The notes beneath the pieces were generated by a model. It worked only from the letters and a program-made list of their open reading frames with translations. It searched no databases and was not told the DNA's origin. The position numbers and the translations under genes were made by a program. Positions 30,077 to 39,334 of a stretch of DNA of 39,505 bases are shown piece after piece. The number at the start of each line of letters is the position of its first letter. The first letter of the stretch is position 1. This stretch comes from Herbiconiux sp. L3-i23 (lineage in GTDB: Bacteria > Actinomycetota > Actinomycetes > Actinomycetales > Microbacteriaceae), in assembly GCF_023734115.1 (NCBI RefSeq), contig NZ_AP025738.1, positions 1 through 39,505 of the forward strand, in the 5' to 3' direction.

Positions 30077-30115
30077 GGAGCCGCCGCGCGGGGCGGTGGA
30101 ATGCGCGGCGGCTCC
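30077..30115 (-). terminator. Hairpin after the Asp-box lipoprotein gene
   Basis: Perfect 13-base arms GGAGCCGCCGCGC (30077-30089) and GCGCGGCGGCTCC (30103-30115), a few bases after the stop at 30121 on the minus strand, followed by TTC-rich sequence. It may attenuate transcription into the Csp gene. Confidence 0.8.
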
Positions 30116-30120
30116 AGTCG

Positions 30121-30960
30121 TTAGGCGGAGGGCAGCCGGCTGAGTCCGCTGTCGTCGACGACAAGGATGTCGCCGGCGTCGGTGACGGTGATTGCTTGCG
30201 CGGCTCCGTGTACCGTTCCGATGTCTTCCCAAGCGGGATCGTCGGTCGTGCTCCTCCAGATGGTGCCTCTGTTGTCGACGCCGACGAGTTGCTGGTGGTT
30301 CTGGGAGTTGACGATGGGATACAGGTTCGGCGCACCGGGTAGCGGATCGAACGTTGCCCCTTCGTCGGTGCTGACCTGGGGGCCATCGGGGGTCGTGACG
30401 ATGATTCGTCCCGCGGCGTCGACGACGAGACCGAAGACGAGCAGGGTCGCTCCCGTGGGAGACCACGTGACACCACGATCAGCGCTGGCCATGATCAGGC
30501 CGTTGCCTGTTTCTTGCCCGTACAGGGTGCCGTCGGACCCGGCGGCGAGGACGTGGAAGTCTTTCTCGCCCGTGAATGCGACCGGTTCCCAGGTGGTGCC
30601 ACCGTCGCCGCTGCGGATGATGCCGAGGTTTCCGTCTCCGAGTTCGGCTGGGGTGCCTCTGGCCGGGTGGCCGGAGGCGATGAGGTCGTCGTCAACGGCA
30701 GTGAGTCCCATTGCGTCGAAGCCGTAGCTGCCGACACGTGTACCGATTTGCCCGTCGGCGGTGGCGGCGTAGAGACCCTCGTGGGTGCCGAGCAGGAACC
30801 CGTCGCCGTTCGGGTCGGGCACGATGGCGTGCACATGTGCGGTGGCGGTGGCGGCCGTGTGGTCGGCGCCGGTGGACGGTGGCGCGGTGGCCGCACAACC
30901 GGTGAGCGTCAGAGCGAGGAGCGCGACAAGACTCGTCGTCGCGCGCAAGGACGTGCGCAT
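30121..30960 (-). CDS. Secreted lipoprotein with Asp-box repeats (F510_1955-type)
   Basis: Seen: 279 residues with a lipoprotein signal peptide ending in LTLTGC (Cys22). Beta-propeller Asp-box motifs recur: SGDGGTTWEPV, SADRGVTWSPTG and STDEGATFDPL. HVHAIVPDPNGDGFLLGTHEGLY near the N-terminus is typical of a family named after glycosyl hydrolases but found mostly in copper islands. Enzymatic activity is doubtful; a copper-related periplasm-side role is inferred from position between DUF305 and Csp genes. It depends on signal peptidase II, which the plasmid encodes at 5369. Confidence 0.82.
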   Translation of the reverse strand: MRTSLRATTSLVALLALTLTGCAATAPPSTGADHTAATATAHVHAIVPDPNGDGFLLGTHEGLYAATADGQIGTRVGSYGFDAMGLTAVDDDLIASGHPARGTPAELGDGNLGIIRSGDGGTTWEPVAFTGEKDFHVLAAGSDGTLYGQETGNGLIMASADRGVTWSPTGATLLVFGLVVDAAGRIIVTTPDGPQVSTDEGATFDPLPGAPNLYPIVNSQNHQQLVGVDNRGTIWRSTTDDPAWEDIGTVHGAAQAITVTDAGDILVVDDSGLSRLPSA

Positions 30961-30981
30961 TACGCACCCTTTCGAGTTGAG

Positions 30982-31015
30982 GGTGAGGACGCCCGTCGGG
31001 TTGGGCGTCCTCACC
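30982..31015 (-). terminator. Hairpin after the DUF305 lipoprotein gene
   Basis: Perfect 13-base arms GGTGAGGACGCCC (30982-30994) and GGGCGTCCTCACC (31003-31015), directly after the stop at 31024 on the minus strand. It probably lowers expression of the distal genes. Confidence 0.8.
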
Positions 31016-31023
31016 GGGTGCGG

Positions 31024-31635
31024 TTAGAGCTGGCCGAGCAGTTCCTGCATCTGAGCGATCTCGGCAGTCTGCGTGTCGACGATGGTCTGCGCCATCTCGA
31101 CCGCGTCCGGGTTCTGCCCGTTGTCGACTTCGTCTTGAGCCATGTCGATGGCGCCTTCGTGGTGCATCGTCATCTGCTCGAGGAACAGCCGGGCCGCGTC
31201 GGTGCCGGTGGCCGATTCGAGGGCGGCCATGTCGTCCTCGCTCATCATCATGTCGCCGCCGTGGTCCATGCCCTCCATGGACTCGGTGTCGCTGTCGGCA
31301 CCCCACTCGTCCAGCCAGTCCTGCAGCTGGTCGATTTCGGGTTGCTGGGCCGTTTTGATGTCCTCGGCCAGAGTGATCACCTGCTCGTCGATGCCGTCCT
31401 TGGCGAGGAGCATGTCGGACATCTCGATCGCCTGCTTGTGGTGCGGGATCATCATCTGCGCGAACATGACGTCCGCGTCGTTGAAGTCCGCTGCCGGCGC
31501 GGACGACGACGAGCTTCCGCCGTGATCCATGCCCGGCATGGATTCCGAACCAGAGCCGGTGCTGCCGGTGCAGCCTGCGAGGGTGAGCGCGGCGGCGAGG
31601 GTGAGCGCGGCGGTCGCCGCGGTACGAATCTTCAT
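31024..31635 (-). CDS. DUF305 lipoprotein, Met/His-rich
   Basis: Seen: 203 residues from ATG 31635 with GGAGAA upstream. A lipobox LTLAGC (Cys22) is followed by two ferritin-like DUF305 repeats: MIPHHKQAIEMSD and MTMHHEGAIDMAQ. Met/His-rich linkers MPGMDHGG and MEGMDHGGDMMM occur before each, suited to Cu(I)/Cu(II) or Ag(I). Known: DUF305 lipoproteins are common in actinobacterial copper clusters. It acts on the outer face of the membrane. Confidence 0.92.
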   Translation of the reverse strand: MKIRTAATAALTLAAALTLAGCTGSTGSGSESMPGMDHGGSSSSSAPAADFNDADVMFAQMMIPHHKQAIEMSDMLLAKDGIDEQVITLAEDIKTAQQPEIDQLQDWLDEWGADSDTESMEGMDHGGDMMMSEDDMAALESATGTDAARLFLEQMTMHHEGAIDMAQDEVDNGQNPDAVEMAQTIVDTQTAEIAQMQELLGQL

Positions 31636-31733
31636 CAGGGGGTTCTCCAAAACAGGGGTACGTGAAAGGACGCCGGTCGGTATGACGGGCGCGACGAGAG
31701 AGCCGGCGCCACGAGGGGCCGACTCGGGTCGCA

Positions 31734-32168
31734 TCACGTACGGCTGATGCAGAGAACGGTGAGGGAGGGTGGCCGCAAGTCCGGCCTGGGGAAGAGGGCG
31801 GTTGCGAGCGGCCTGGGACGGGCGAGGGTGGAAAGCCACCGCAGGGCGGTGCGTGGCCCGACTAGCAGCAGCAAGGTGGCCAGCAGAGCGAGCACGCACG
31901 CCATGGCGAGCATGTCGGCGTGGCCGGTGCCGCAGTCCGGGCACGGTTCATCCGTCGCGGTAGTGCCGGCATGATGGTCGTCCACGGCGCTGCTTGCCGG
32001 TGCGGTGACCGTGGTCTGGTGACCGGTCTCCGTGGCGGTGTGGGTGTTGAGGGAGTGCATGGCCAGCAGGCCGCCGATGACCGCGGCGATGAGGGTGATG
32101 AGCAGCAGCAGCGTGCGCGCCATCGACCGGCCGGCGTAGAGCCGGTCCGTCAGTGCGATCAGCGACAT
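31734..32168 (-). CDS. DUF6153-like small membrane protein
   Basis: Seen: 144 residues with GGGAGGTGAC before ATG 32168. A first hydrophobic helix (TLLLLITLIAAVIGGLLAMHSLNTH) is followed by a Thr/His-rich external loop with CPDCGTGH, then a second helix (MLAMACVLALLATLLLLVG) and a Pro/Arg-rich tail. The CPDC...H loop could bind copper. DUF6153 proteins are frequent neighbours of DUF305 and copper ATPases. It lies 36 bases after copB. Confidence 0.82.
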   Translation of the reverse strand: MSLIALTDRLYAGRSMARTLLLLITLIAAVIGGLLAMHSLNTHTATETGHQTTVTAPASSAVDDHHAGTTATDEPCPDCGTGHADMLAMACVLALLATLLLLVGPRTALRWLSTLARPRPLATALFPRPDLRPPSLTVLCISRT

Positions 32169-32203
32169 GTCACCTCCCTGCCTTCCACGGTACGTCACAC
32201 CGG

Positions 32204-34360
32204 TCAGCGGGTGATAACCGCGTCCGGGCTGAGGTCCAGCCGCCGCAGCAGCTGCGCGTTGAGGGCGACGACGATGGTGGACAGCGACATCAGGATTGCG
32301 CCGACCGACATCGGCAGCACGAAACCGATCGGGGCGAGGATACCGGCAGCCAGCGGCACCGAGATCAGGTTGTATCCGGCGGCCCACCACAGGTTCTGCT
32401 TCATCTTCTGGTAGCTGGCACGGGACAGCTCGATCACGGACAACACTGAGCGGGGGTCGTCGCTGGCGAGGATGACTCCGGCGGACGCGATCGCGACATC
32501 CGTTCCCGCGCCGATCGCGATCCCCACGTCGGCCTGGGCCAGGGCAGGGGCGTCGTTCACTCCGTCGCCGACCATCGCGACCTTCCGGCCCTCGTTCTGC
32601 AGCTGCTTCACCTTGGATGCTTTGTCTTCCGGGCGCACCCCGGCGAAGAACCGGTCGATACCCAGTTCAGTAGCCACGGACGCCGCGACCGCTTCGGCGT
32701 CACCGGTGATCATCACGACCTGGACGTTCCGGGCGTGTAGCGCGTCAACGGCCTGCCGGGACTCGGGGCGGATCTCGTCCGCCAGCCGCAGGGCGCCGGC
32801 AACCTTCCCGTCGATGAGGACGTGCAAGATGATCGCGCCCTCTCCTCGCCACTGGTCCGCGATCGGCAGCTCGTGCGCGCCGGCCTGTTCGAGCAAGTAC
32901 GGTCCACCGACCTGCACCACGTGCCCGTCAACGGTCGCGCGCACTCCGACAGCGGGTGAGGACTCGAAGCCGGTCGATGCCGACACCCGCAGGTTCTTGT
33001 CTTGGGCAGCGGTGACGATGGCACGTGCCAGCGGGTGCTCGGAGTCGGACTCTGCAGCTGCAGCGAAAGCAACGAGGCGGTCTGCGTCGATCCCGCTCAC
33101 CGGTTCGACGCCGGTCACGGCAGGGGTGCCCTTGGTGAGGGTGCCGGTCTTGTCGAACAGCACGGTGTTCACGGTGCGCATGCTTTCCAGCGCGAGCCGG
33201 TCCTTGATGAGCACGCCGCCGCGGGCGGCGCGCTCGGTGGCGATCGACACCACCAGCGGGATAGCGAGGCCCAGCGCGTGGGGGCAGGCGATGACCAGCA
33301 CGGTGATGGTGCGGATGACCGCGTCGTCGGGCAGGCCGACGACCGTCCACACCACGGCGGTGATCGCCGCAGCACCGAGCGCGAACCAGAACAGCCAGCC
33401 GGCGGCGCGATCGGCGAGTCGCTGCGCCTTTGAGGAGGAGTTCTGCGCCTCGGTGACCAGGCGTTGGATACCGGCCAGGGCGGTGTTCTCGCCCACGGCG
33501 GTGATCTCCACCCGCACCCCGGAGTCGGTGGCGACGGTGCCGGCTACGACCGGGTCGCCGTCGCTGCGGCGGACCGGGCGGGATTCGCCGGTGATCATGG
33601 ACTCGTCCATGCTCGCCGAACCCTGCACCACCCGGCCGTCAGCGGGCACGCGCCCGCCGGGGCGGACCACCACTACGTCCCCGACCTGTAAGTCGGTGGG
33701 GGCGACGGTCACGGTGGTGTCCCCGTCGACCTTTTCGGCCTCGTCCGGTAGCAGTGCGGCGAGGGAGTCCAGCGCGGAGGTGGTTTGCGCCAGGGATCGC
33801 ATCTCGATCCAGTGGCCCAGCAGCATGATGACGATCAGCAGCGCCAGTTCCCACCAGAAGTCCAGCTCGTGGTGCAGCAGGCCGAGGCTCGCCCCCCAGG
33901 ACGCGAGGAACGCGACCGTGATCGCCAGCCCGATCAGCAGCATCATGCCGGGCTTGCGGTTTCGGAGCTCGCTGACCGCGCCGGTCAGGAATGGGGCGCC
34001 ACCCCACACGTACATAACGGTGCCCAGGACCGGGGAGATCCACCCCATCCAGGCGGCATCCGGCAGCGAGTACCCGATGATCATCGAGAACATGCCGGAG
34101 AACCCAACTACGGGGACGGCGAGGATCAGCATGATCCAGAACAGCCGCCGGAATTGACCGACGTGGTCACCGTGACCGGCATGCCCCCCGTGCCCGTCCT
34201 GCTCATCATGACCGGCAGGCCCGTCGTGCGGCGCCTGGTGCGCGTGGCCGGCGTGCTCGTCGTGCTGGCTGTCGGGTTCGGCGACGGCTTCGCGCATGCC
34301 GCGTGCCGTGTTCTCGTCAGTGGGACCGGCGGGGGTGTGGTGGTGGTCGTGCTGGCTCAT
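32204..34360 (-). CDS. copB: Copper-translocating P1B-type ATPase, CopB type
   Basis: Seen: 718 residues. The N-terminus (1-70) is extremely His-rich with no CxxC domain. The ion-channel motif is CPH (ACPHALGLAIP, about residue 356), the mark of CopB (P1B-3) pumps; DKTGT (phosphorylated Asp), TGES, GDGVND and the eight-helix layout are intact. It exports copper or silver, generally with a preference for Cu(II)/Ag(I). It is the second ATPase of the csoR operon, 41 bases after copA. Confidence 0.93.
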   Translation of the reverse strand: MSQHDHHHTPAGPTDENTARGMREAVAEPDSQHDEHAGHAHQAPHDGPAGHDEQDGHGGHAGHGDHVGQFRRLFWIMLILAVPVVGFSGMFSMIIGYSLPDAAWMGWISPVLGTVMYVWGGAPFLTGAVSELRNRKPGMMLLIGLAITVAFLASWGASLGLLHHELDFWWELALLIVIMLLGHWIEMRSLAQTTSALDSLAALLPDEAEKVDGDTTVTVAPTDLQVGDVVVVRPGGRVPADGRVVQGSASMDESMITGESRPVRRSDGDPVVAGTVATDSGVRVEITAVGENTALAGIQRLVTEAQNSSSKAQRLADRAAGWLFWFALGAAAITAVVWTVVGLPDDAVIRTITVLVIACPHALGLAIPLVVSIATERAARGGVLIKDRLALESMRTVNTVLFDKTGTLTKGTPAVTGVEPVSGIDADRLVAFAAAAESDSEHPLARAIVTAAQDKNLRVSASTGFESSPAVGVRATVDGHVVQVGGPYLLEQAGAHELPIADQWRGEGAIILHVLIDGKVAGALRLADEIRPESRQAVDALHARNVQVVMITGDAEAVAASVATELGIDRFFAGVRPEDKASKVKQLQNEGRKVAMVGDGVNDAPALAQADVGIAIGAGTDVAIASAGVILASDDPRSVLSVIELSRASYQKMKQNLWWAAGYNLISVPLAAGILAPIGFVLPMSVGAILMSLSTIVVALNAQLLRRLDLSPDAVITR

Positions 34361-34401
34361 GGCGAGCCTCCTTCCACGTGCATCCCGGGGGATGCGGCGG
34401 G

Positions 34402-36678
34402 TCAGATTCGGGCGGGAACGCGGGAATCCGGTGGGGTGAGAGAGGGTGTGGTGGCCGGGGTGGCGCGGAAGCCGCGTAGCCGCAGGCTGTTGGTCACCAC
34501 GAACACCGAGGACAAGGCCATCGCGGCCGCGGCGACCAGCGGGTTGAGCAGCCCGGCCATCGCCACCGGGATGGCGGCGACGTTGTACGCGAATGCCCAG
34601 AACAGGTTGCCCTTGATGGTGCCCAGGGTGCGACGTGCGAGCCGGATCGCGTCGGCGACGACCAGCAGGTCGCCGGAGACGACGGTGATGTCGCTGGCGG
34701 CGATCGCGGCGTCCGTGCCGCCGCCCATCGCGAGACCCAGGTCAGCGGCGGCCAGCGCGGCGGCGTCGTTCACACCGTCGCCGACCATCGCGACCACTCG
34801 GCCCTCGTCCTGCAGGCGCCGGACGATGTCGAGCTTGCCGGCCGGTGTGACGCCGGCGTGGACCTGGTCGATTCCGACGGTCGCGGCGATGTGGCGGGCG
34901 GCGCCGTCGTTGTCGCCGGTGAGCAGTACCGGCGTCATCCCCATTGCCTTGAAGCGGGCGACCGCTTCGGCACTGGTGGGTTTGACCGTGTCAGCGACCG
35001 CGATGATGCCCAGGTTCTCCCCGTCACGGCCGATCGCGACCACTGTCGCCCCGGCCGATTCCAGACTGGTCGCTTCCTGCTGCAGGTCAACCGCTGGGGC
35101 GATGCCCCATTGCTCTTGCACCCATGAGGGGCGACCGGCGACTACGAGCGACCCGTCCACGATGCCCTGCACCCCGAACCCGGCATGAGAGGCGAACGTC
35201 TCGGCCGCCGACACCGGGCCGGACTCGGTGACGATGGCACGCGCGACGGGGTGTTCCGACCCGGACTCCACGGCTGCGGCCGCGGCCAGCAGTTGGGCGG
35301 TGGTGACGCCGGGGGCGGGGTGCACCGCGGTGACTGTCATGGTGCCGGAGGTAACGGTACCGGTCTTGTCCAGCACGATCGTGTCGACCTTGCGGGTCTG
35401 CTCAAGGACCTGCGGTCCCCGGATGAGGATGCCCAGCTGCGAGCCGCGACCGGTTCCCACCAGCAGGGCCGTGGGGGTAGCAAGCCCCAGTGCGCACGGG
35501 CAGGCGATAATCAGGGTCGCCACGGCGGCGGTGAACGCCAGCTCTATCGAGCCACCGACAATCAGCCACCCGACGAATGCGGTGATCGCCAGCAGGATCA
35601 CGACCGGCACGAACACACCCGATACCCGGTCAGCGAGACGCTGCACCTTGGCTTTCCCGGTCTGAGCCTCCTCCATCAGGCGCCGCATCCGCGCCAGCTC
35701 GGTGTCGGCACCGACACGGGTGATCTCCACCGTGAGGCGGCCGCCGACGTTCACGGTGGCGCCCACCACTCGGGACCCGACGCTGACTTCGACCGGCGCA
35801 GATTCGCCGGTGAGCATGCTCGCGTCGATCGCAGAAGACCCGTCGACAACGAGCCCGTCGGAGGGGATCTTCTCCCCCGGCCGGACCAGCACGGTGTCAC
35901 CGGCAACCAGCTGCGCCACCGGAACTCGCTGCTCCACCCCGCCGACGATCTTTACGGCGTCTTTCGCGCCCAGTTCCAGCAGTGCACGCAACGCCTCGGA
36001 TGACGACTTGCGGGCGCGGGCTTCGGCGTACCGGCCGGCGAGGATGAAGACCGTCACCAACGCGGCGACTTCGAGGTAGATCTCGTGCCCGCCCGCCTGC
36101 GGGGTGCCGATGAGCGTGAAGGTCATCGTCATTCCCGGCATCCCGGCGCCGCCGAAGAACAGTGCGTACAGCGACCAGCCGAACGCGGCGATTACTCCGA
36201 CACTGATCAACGTGTCCATCGTCGCTGCGCCGTGGCGGGCGTTGACGGCCGCGGCGCGGTGGAACGGCCACGCCCCCCACACCGCGACCGGGGCGGTAAG
36301 GGTCAGTGCTAGCCACTGCCAGTACTCGAACTGCAGCGTCGGGACCATCGACAGCACTGCGACCGGCACCGCCAGGGCGGTGCTGATCAGCAGACGCTGC
36401 CGTAACGACACCAACTCACCATCCGCTGCCGGCGGCGCACCCTCGCCTGAGGGGTCGGCGGCCGGCGGGGCGGGAACGGCGGCTTGGTAGCCGGCTGATT
36501 GCACTGCGGCGATCAGTGCTGCAGGGTCGACGTTCTCGCCTCGTACCCGGGCTTTCTCGGTGGCGTAATTGACGGTCGCTTCCACGCCGGGCAGCTTGTT
36601 GAGTTTGCGCTCGATCCGTGTCGCGCAGGACGCGCACGTCATCCCGGTGATGTCGAGCTCGACATCAACCGTGCTCAT
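34402..36678 (-). CDS. copA: Copper-translocating P1B-type ATPase, CopA type
   Basis: Seen: 758 residues. An N-terminal heavy-metal-associated domain has MTCASC at 13-18; TGES, CPC ([11 protein letters not shown], about residue 390), DKTGT, the HP motif (SEHPVA) and GDGVND are present. This is the standard Cu(I)-export CopA (P1B-1). Its ATG overlaps the copZ stop (ATGA), so chaperone and pump are coupled. Regulated by CsoR from the operon start. Confidence 0.96.
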   Translation of the reverse strand: MSTVDVELDITGMTCASCATRIERKLNKLPGVEATVNYATEKARVRGENVDPAALIAAVQSAGYQAAVPAPPAADPSGEGAPPAADGELVSLRQRLLISTALAVPVAVLSMVPTLQFEYWQWLALTLTAPVAVWGAWPFHRAAAVNARHGAATMDTLISVGVIAAFGWSLYALFFGGAGMPGMTMTFTLIGTPQAGGHEIYLEVAALVTVFILAGRYAEARARKSSSEALRALLELGAKDAVKIVGGVEQRVPVAQLVAGDTVLVRPGEKIPSDGLVVDGSSAIDASMLTGESAPVEVSVGSRVVGATVNVGGRLTVEITRVGADTELARMRRLMEEAQTGKAKVQRLADRVSGVFVPVVILLAITAFVGWLIVGGSIELAFTAAVATLIIACPCALGLATPTALLVGTGRGSQLGILIRGPQVLEQTRKVDTIVLDKTGTVTSGTMTVTAVHPAPGVTTAQLLAAAAAVESGSEHPVARAIVTESGPVSAAETFASHAGFGVQGIVDGSLVVAGRPSWVQEQWGIAPAVDLQQEATSLESAGATVVAIGRDGENLGIIAVADTVKPTSAEAVARFKAMGMTPVLLTGDNDGAARHIAATVGIDQVHAGVTPAGKLDIVRRLQDEGRVVAMVGDGVNDAAALAAADLGLAMGGGTDAAIAASDITVVSGDLLVVADAIRLARRTLGTIKGNLFWAFAYNVAAIPVAMAGLLNPLVAAAAMALSSVFVVTNSLRLRGFRATPATTPSLTPPDSRVPARI

Positions 36679-37001
36679 GACGAGCTGCTGGCCAGGGAGT
36701 AGCCAGCCTCCTCCACCGCTGCAGTCACCGCAGCGGTGTCTACCGGTGCGGCGCTGCGGATCGTGACACGCGAGGCCCCGCCGGCGTTTAGGTCCACATC
36801 CACGCTCTCCACGCCCTCGATCGCGGTCAGCTCCTCCGTGACGCTCATCACGCAGTGCGAACAGGTCATACCCGACACCAGAACCTCAGAGGTCACCGCC
36901 GCCGCCGACACGTCAGTGGTCGTGGGGGCAGATGCGGTCGAGCAGCACGCACAGCCAGCCGAGTCCTTCAGACCCAGGTCGTCGCGGTTGTCAATGTTCA
37001 T
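36675..37001 (-). CDS. copZ: CopZ-like copper chaperone with extra cysteine-rich N-terminus
   Basis: Seen: 108 residues from ATG 37001 with GAGGAG upstream. The C-terminal 68 residues form a heavy-metal-associated domain with MTCSHC. The N-terminal 35 residues include CACC, a second potential soft-metal site that ordinary CopZ proteins lack. It carries Cu(I) to CopA. It lies between csoR and copA. Confidence 0.9.
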   Translation of the reverse strand: MNIDNRDDLGLKDSAGCACCSTASAPTTTDVSAAAVTSEVLVSGMTCSHCVMSVTEELTAIEGVESVDVDLNAGGASRVTIRSAAPVDTAAVTAAVEEAGYSLASSSS

Positions 37002-37032
37002 CACAGTCTCCTCGTGTGGGGTGATCGGTTGG

Positions 37033-37314
37033 TCAGGAACGGACGAGACGAGCGATCGCGTCATTGGCTTCACGGATCTTCTCCGCGGCAACTTGGCCAC
37101 CCTCGGCACTGGCCTCGGCGACGCAGTGCGTGAGGTGATCCCCCAGCAGCGACAACGCGACGTTCTCCAGCGCCTTCGTCGCTGCGGAGACCTGCGTGAG
37201 GATGTCGATGCAGTACTTGTCGTCCTCCACCATCCGGGCGATCCCACGGACCTGGCCCTCCGCGCGACGTAGCCGCTTCAGCAGGTCCTCTTTATTTCCC
37301 ACATATCCGTTCAC
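37033..37314 (-). CDS. csoR: CsoR copper-sensing repressor
   Basis: Seen: 93 residues from GTG 37314, all-helical, with RLRRAEGQVRGIARMVEDDKYCIDILTQ and the Cu(I) ligand set Cys35, His60, Cys64 (HLTHC), matching Cys36/His61/Cys65 of M. tuberculosis CsoR. No ribosome-binding site precedes the GTG; a TACAGT box 7 bases upstream suggests a leaderless mRNA. It represses the nine-gene copper operon from the palindrome at 37326-37340. Confidence 0.94.
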   Translation of the reverse strand: MNGYVGNKEDLLKRLRRAEGQVRGIARMVEDDKYCIDILTQVSAATKALENVALSLLGDHLTHCVAEASAEGGQVAAEKIREANDAIARLVRS

Positions 37315-37325
37315 ATGCGATACTG

Positions 37326-37340
37326 TACCCCCCTAGGGTA
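37326..37340. promoter_or_regulatory. CsoR operator
   Basis: TACCCCCCTAGGGTA has dyad arms TACCC/GGGTA and the C/G-run centre typical of CsoR boxes. It lies just upstream of csoR and also faces the divergent gene at 37427. Confidence 0.75.
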
Positions 37341-37426
37341 TAAAGACGCAAGCTGGTGGTCTTCGATAAGTCGAGAGAGCGATCGATCCATGCCGCGGAT
37401 CGGTCTTCCGGGAGGATGATGGCGGT

Positions 37427-37729
37427 GTGAGCATTCAGATCCTCCATATCGAGGCGTGCCCGAACTGGGTCGAGGCAGGCGATCGCGTCCAGGAAGCGAT
37501 GCGATTGCTGGGGTCTGACGACGTCGAGATCACATTTCGGCAGCTGACGCCCACAAAAGACGCGATGCATGTTCCATTTGCGGGATCACCGACGATCCTG
37601 CTCGACGGCGAGGACCTGTTTCCGGGGGCGGAGCCGATCCCTGAATTGGCGTGCCGCGTGTACGCGACTCCTACCGGTTTGGCGGGGCTGCCGACCGTGG
37701 AGCAGATCGTCGAGGCGATGAAATCATGA
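37427..37729 (+). CDS. Thioredoxin-like CPNW protein (second copy)
   Basis: Seen: 100 residues from GTG 37427 with GGGAGG upstream. It shares with the protein at 18514 the motifs EACPNW (Cys11), AGSPTILLDG and ELACRVYATPTGLAGLPT. It diverges from csoR across the CsoR operator, so copper control is possible. Its stop overlaps the start of the zinc-ribbon gene (ATGA). Biochemical role unknown. Confidence 0.8.
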   Translation: MSIQILHIEACPNWVEAGDRVQEAMRLLGSDDVEITFRQLTPTKDAMHVPFAGSPTILLDGEDLFPGAEPIPELACRVYATPTGLAGLPTVEQIVEAMKS

Positions 37730-37875
37730 ACGTTGACTCGAGCGTGCAGTGCTCGTGCTGTGGCAGAACGTTGCCACGGCTCAAAGTGCATCGGATGAGC
37801 GACGGAGCGGGGTATATCTGCCGTCGATGCGGCCTGTGGATCGCGCTGCGTCCACGCAACGACAGGCTCGAATAG
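37726..37875 (+). CDS. 49-residue zinc-ribbon protein (second copy)
   Basis: Seen: short protein with CSCC (9, 11, 12) and CRRC (32, 35), the same spacing as the protein at 20411, and the same C-terminal GLWIALRPRND. Translationally coupled to the CPNW protein. The coupling and the repetition of the pair at a second metal module support a real gene despite its size. Function unknown. Confidence 0.82.
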   Translation: MNVDSSVQCSCCGRTLPRLKVHRMSDGAGYICRRCGLWIALRPRNDRLE

Positions 37876-37940
37876 TGATGATCAACTTGTAGCCACCGCG
37901 CTGTAAAAACCTGAGGCGGCGATCGAATCTCCCTCCCCGG

Positions 37941-39323
37941 TCAGGCGCTCACCAGCGATCGCGTCTCACGCTCCCACGCTTGGGCCGCCATCTGCACGGC
38001 GTCCCAAGGAGAGCCGAGTGGGGGCGTGTAGGAGAGGTCGAGGTCGCTCATTGCAGCGACGGTCATGCCGTGGTGCAGGGCGGCGGCGTAGGTGTCGACG
38101 CGCTTGGAGATTTCAGCGCCGCGGATGCCAACGAGCTGCGCGCCGAGGAGGCGGCCGTCGCGGGTGTCTCCGGTGATCCGAATGCTGATCGGGGTCGCTC
38201 CGGGGTAGTAGCGCTTGTGGTCGTCCGCGATCGCCGTGTGGCTGTGCGGGGCGTAGTCCGCGCTGGTGGCTTCATGATCGCGCAGGCCTGTACGGGCGGC
38301 TACGACGTCGAAGACCTTCACGACCTGGGTGCCGAGACTGCCGGCGAACCGGGCGTTACCGCCGATCGCGTTCTCTCCGGCGACGCGGCCCTGCTTGTGG
38401 GATGTGGTGCCGAGGGGCAGGTAGGTGACGCCGAGGAGGCGGTGGTGGGTGACCACGCCGTCTCCGGCTGCCCACACGTTCGGCAGGCCGGTGCGCATCT
38501 GCTCGTCGACGACAACCGCACCACCCGCACCCGTGGTTGCGCCGGCCGCGGTGAGCAGCCTGGTGTTGGGGCGCACGCCCACGACCACGAGCACGAGGTC
38601 GGCGCTGCGAGAGAAAGCGTCACCGTCGCGGGTGCCGGTCACGGTGAGGCGGCCGGCGTCGCGGGTGACAGCTTCGATGCGAGTTCCGGTGAGGACATCG
38701 ACACCGTGGCGGGTGAGTTCGTCGCGGACGAGGGAACCCAGTTCGGGATCGAGGGTGGAGAGCACTTCCGGTCCACGTTGCAGCTGTGTGACGTGGAGGC
38801 CGCGGACGGTGAGGGCTTCGGCCATTTCGAGGCCGACGTAGCCGGCGCCGACGATGATCGCGGTCTCGGGTTGTTGCTCGTCGAGGTAGCGCTCCAGCGC
38901 GAAGGTGTCGCCCATCGAGTGCAGCAGGTGCACGCCGTCGTCGGGGCCGAGCTGGTCGAGCCCGGTGATGCCGGCGGTGGAGGGGGATGCTCCGGTGCCG
39001 ACCATGAGCTCGTCGTACGCGATCGTCGATTCGATGCCCGCGGCGTCGCGGACGGTGAGTGTGCGGCCGCCGACGTCGATGCCGGTCGCAAGGGTGTCCA
39101 GCCGCAGGTTCATGCCGGTGGCTTCGAGGTCGGCGTGCGTGCGGTGGGCGAGGGACTGCCAGGGCTGCACTTCGCGGGAGAAGTAGTAGGGGATGCCGCA
39201 GATGGAGAAGTTCGGGTAGGCGTCGGCCACGACGACGGTGACGTCGACGGAGGGGTCGAGTTCGCGGGCGCGCAGGGCGGTGGAGATTCCGGCGTCGCTT
39301 CCGCCGATCGCTACAAGGTGCAT
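37941..39323 (-). CDS. CoA-disulfide-reductase-like FAD oxidoreductase of the ars operon
   Basis: Seen: 460 residues. FAD motif at the N-terminus (IGGSDAGIST), single redox Cys42 in SICGIPYY, the NAD(P) motif VGAGYVGLEMAEAL, GVRPNT, the FAD motif WAAGDG, and a C-terminal dimerisation domain. This is the single-cysteine class of flavoprotein reductases (CoA-disulfide reductase, NADH oxidase). Known: members are found in actinobacterial ars operons and may keep thiols reduced for the arsenate reductases. It follows the aquaporin-like channel by 11 bases and is thus the second gene of an ArsR-controlled operon that crosses the origin. Confidence 0.87.
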   Translation of the reverse strand: MHLVAIGGSDAGISTALRARELDPSVDVTVVVADAYPNFSICGIPYYFSREVQPWQSLAHRTHADLEATGMNLRLDTLATGIDVGGRTLTVRDAAGIESTIAYDELMVGTGASPSTAGITGLDQLGPDDGVHLLHSMGDTFALERYLDEQQPETAIIVGAGYVGLEMAEALTVRGLHVTQLQRGPEVLSTLDPELGSLVRDELTRHGVDVLTGTRIEAVTRDAGRLTVTGTRDGDAFSRSADLVLVVVGVRPNTRLLTAAGATTGAGGAVVVDEQMRTGLPNVWAAGDGVVTHHRLLGVTYLPLGTTSHKQGRVAGENAIGGNARFAGSLGTQVVKVFDVVAARTGLRDHEATSADYAPHSHTAIADDHKRYYPGATPISIRITGDTRDGRLLGAQLVGIRGAEISKRVDTYAAALHHGMTVAAMSDLDLSYTPPLGSPWDAVQMAAQAWERETRSLVSA

Positions 39324-39334
39324 GGTGTGGCCTT

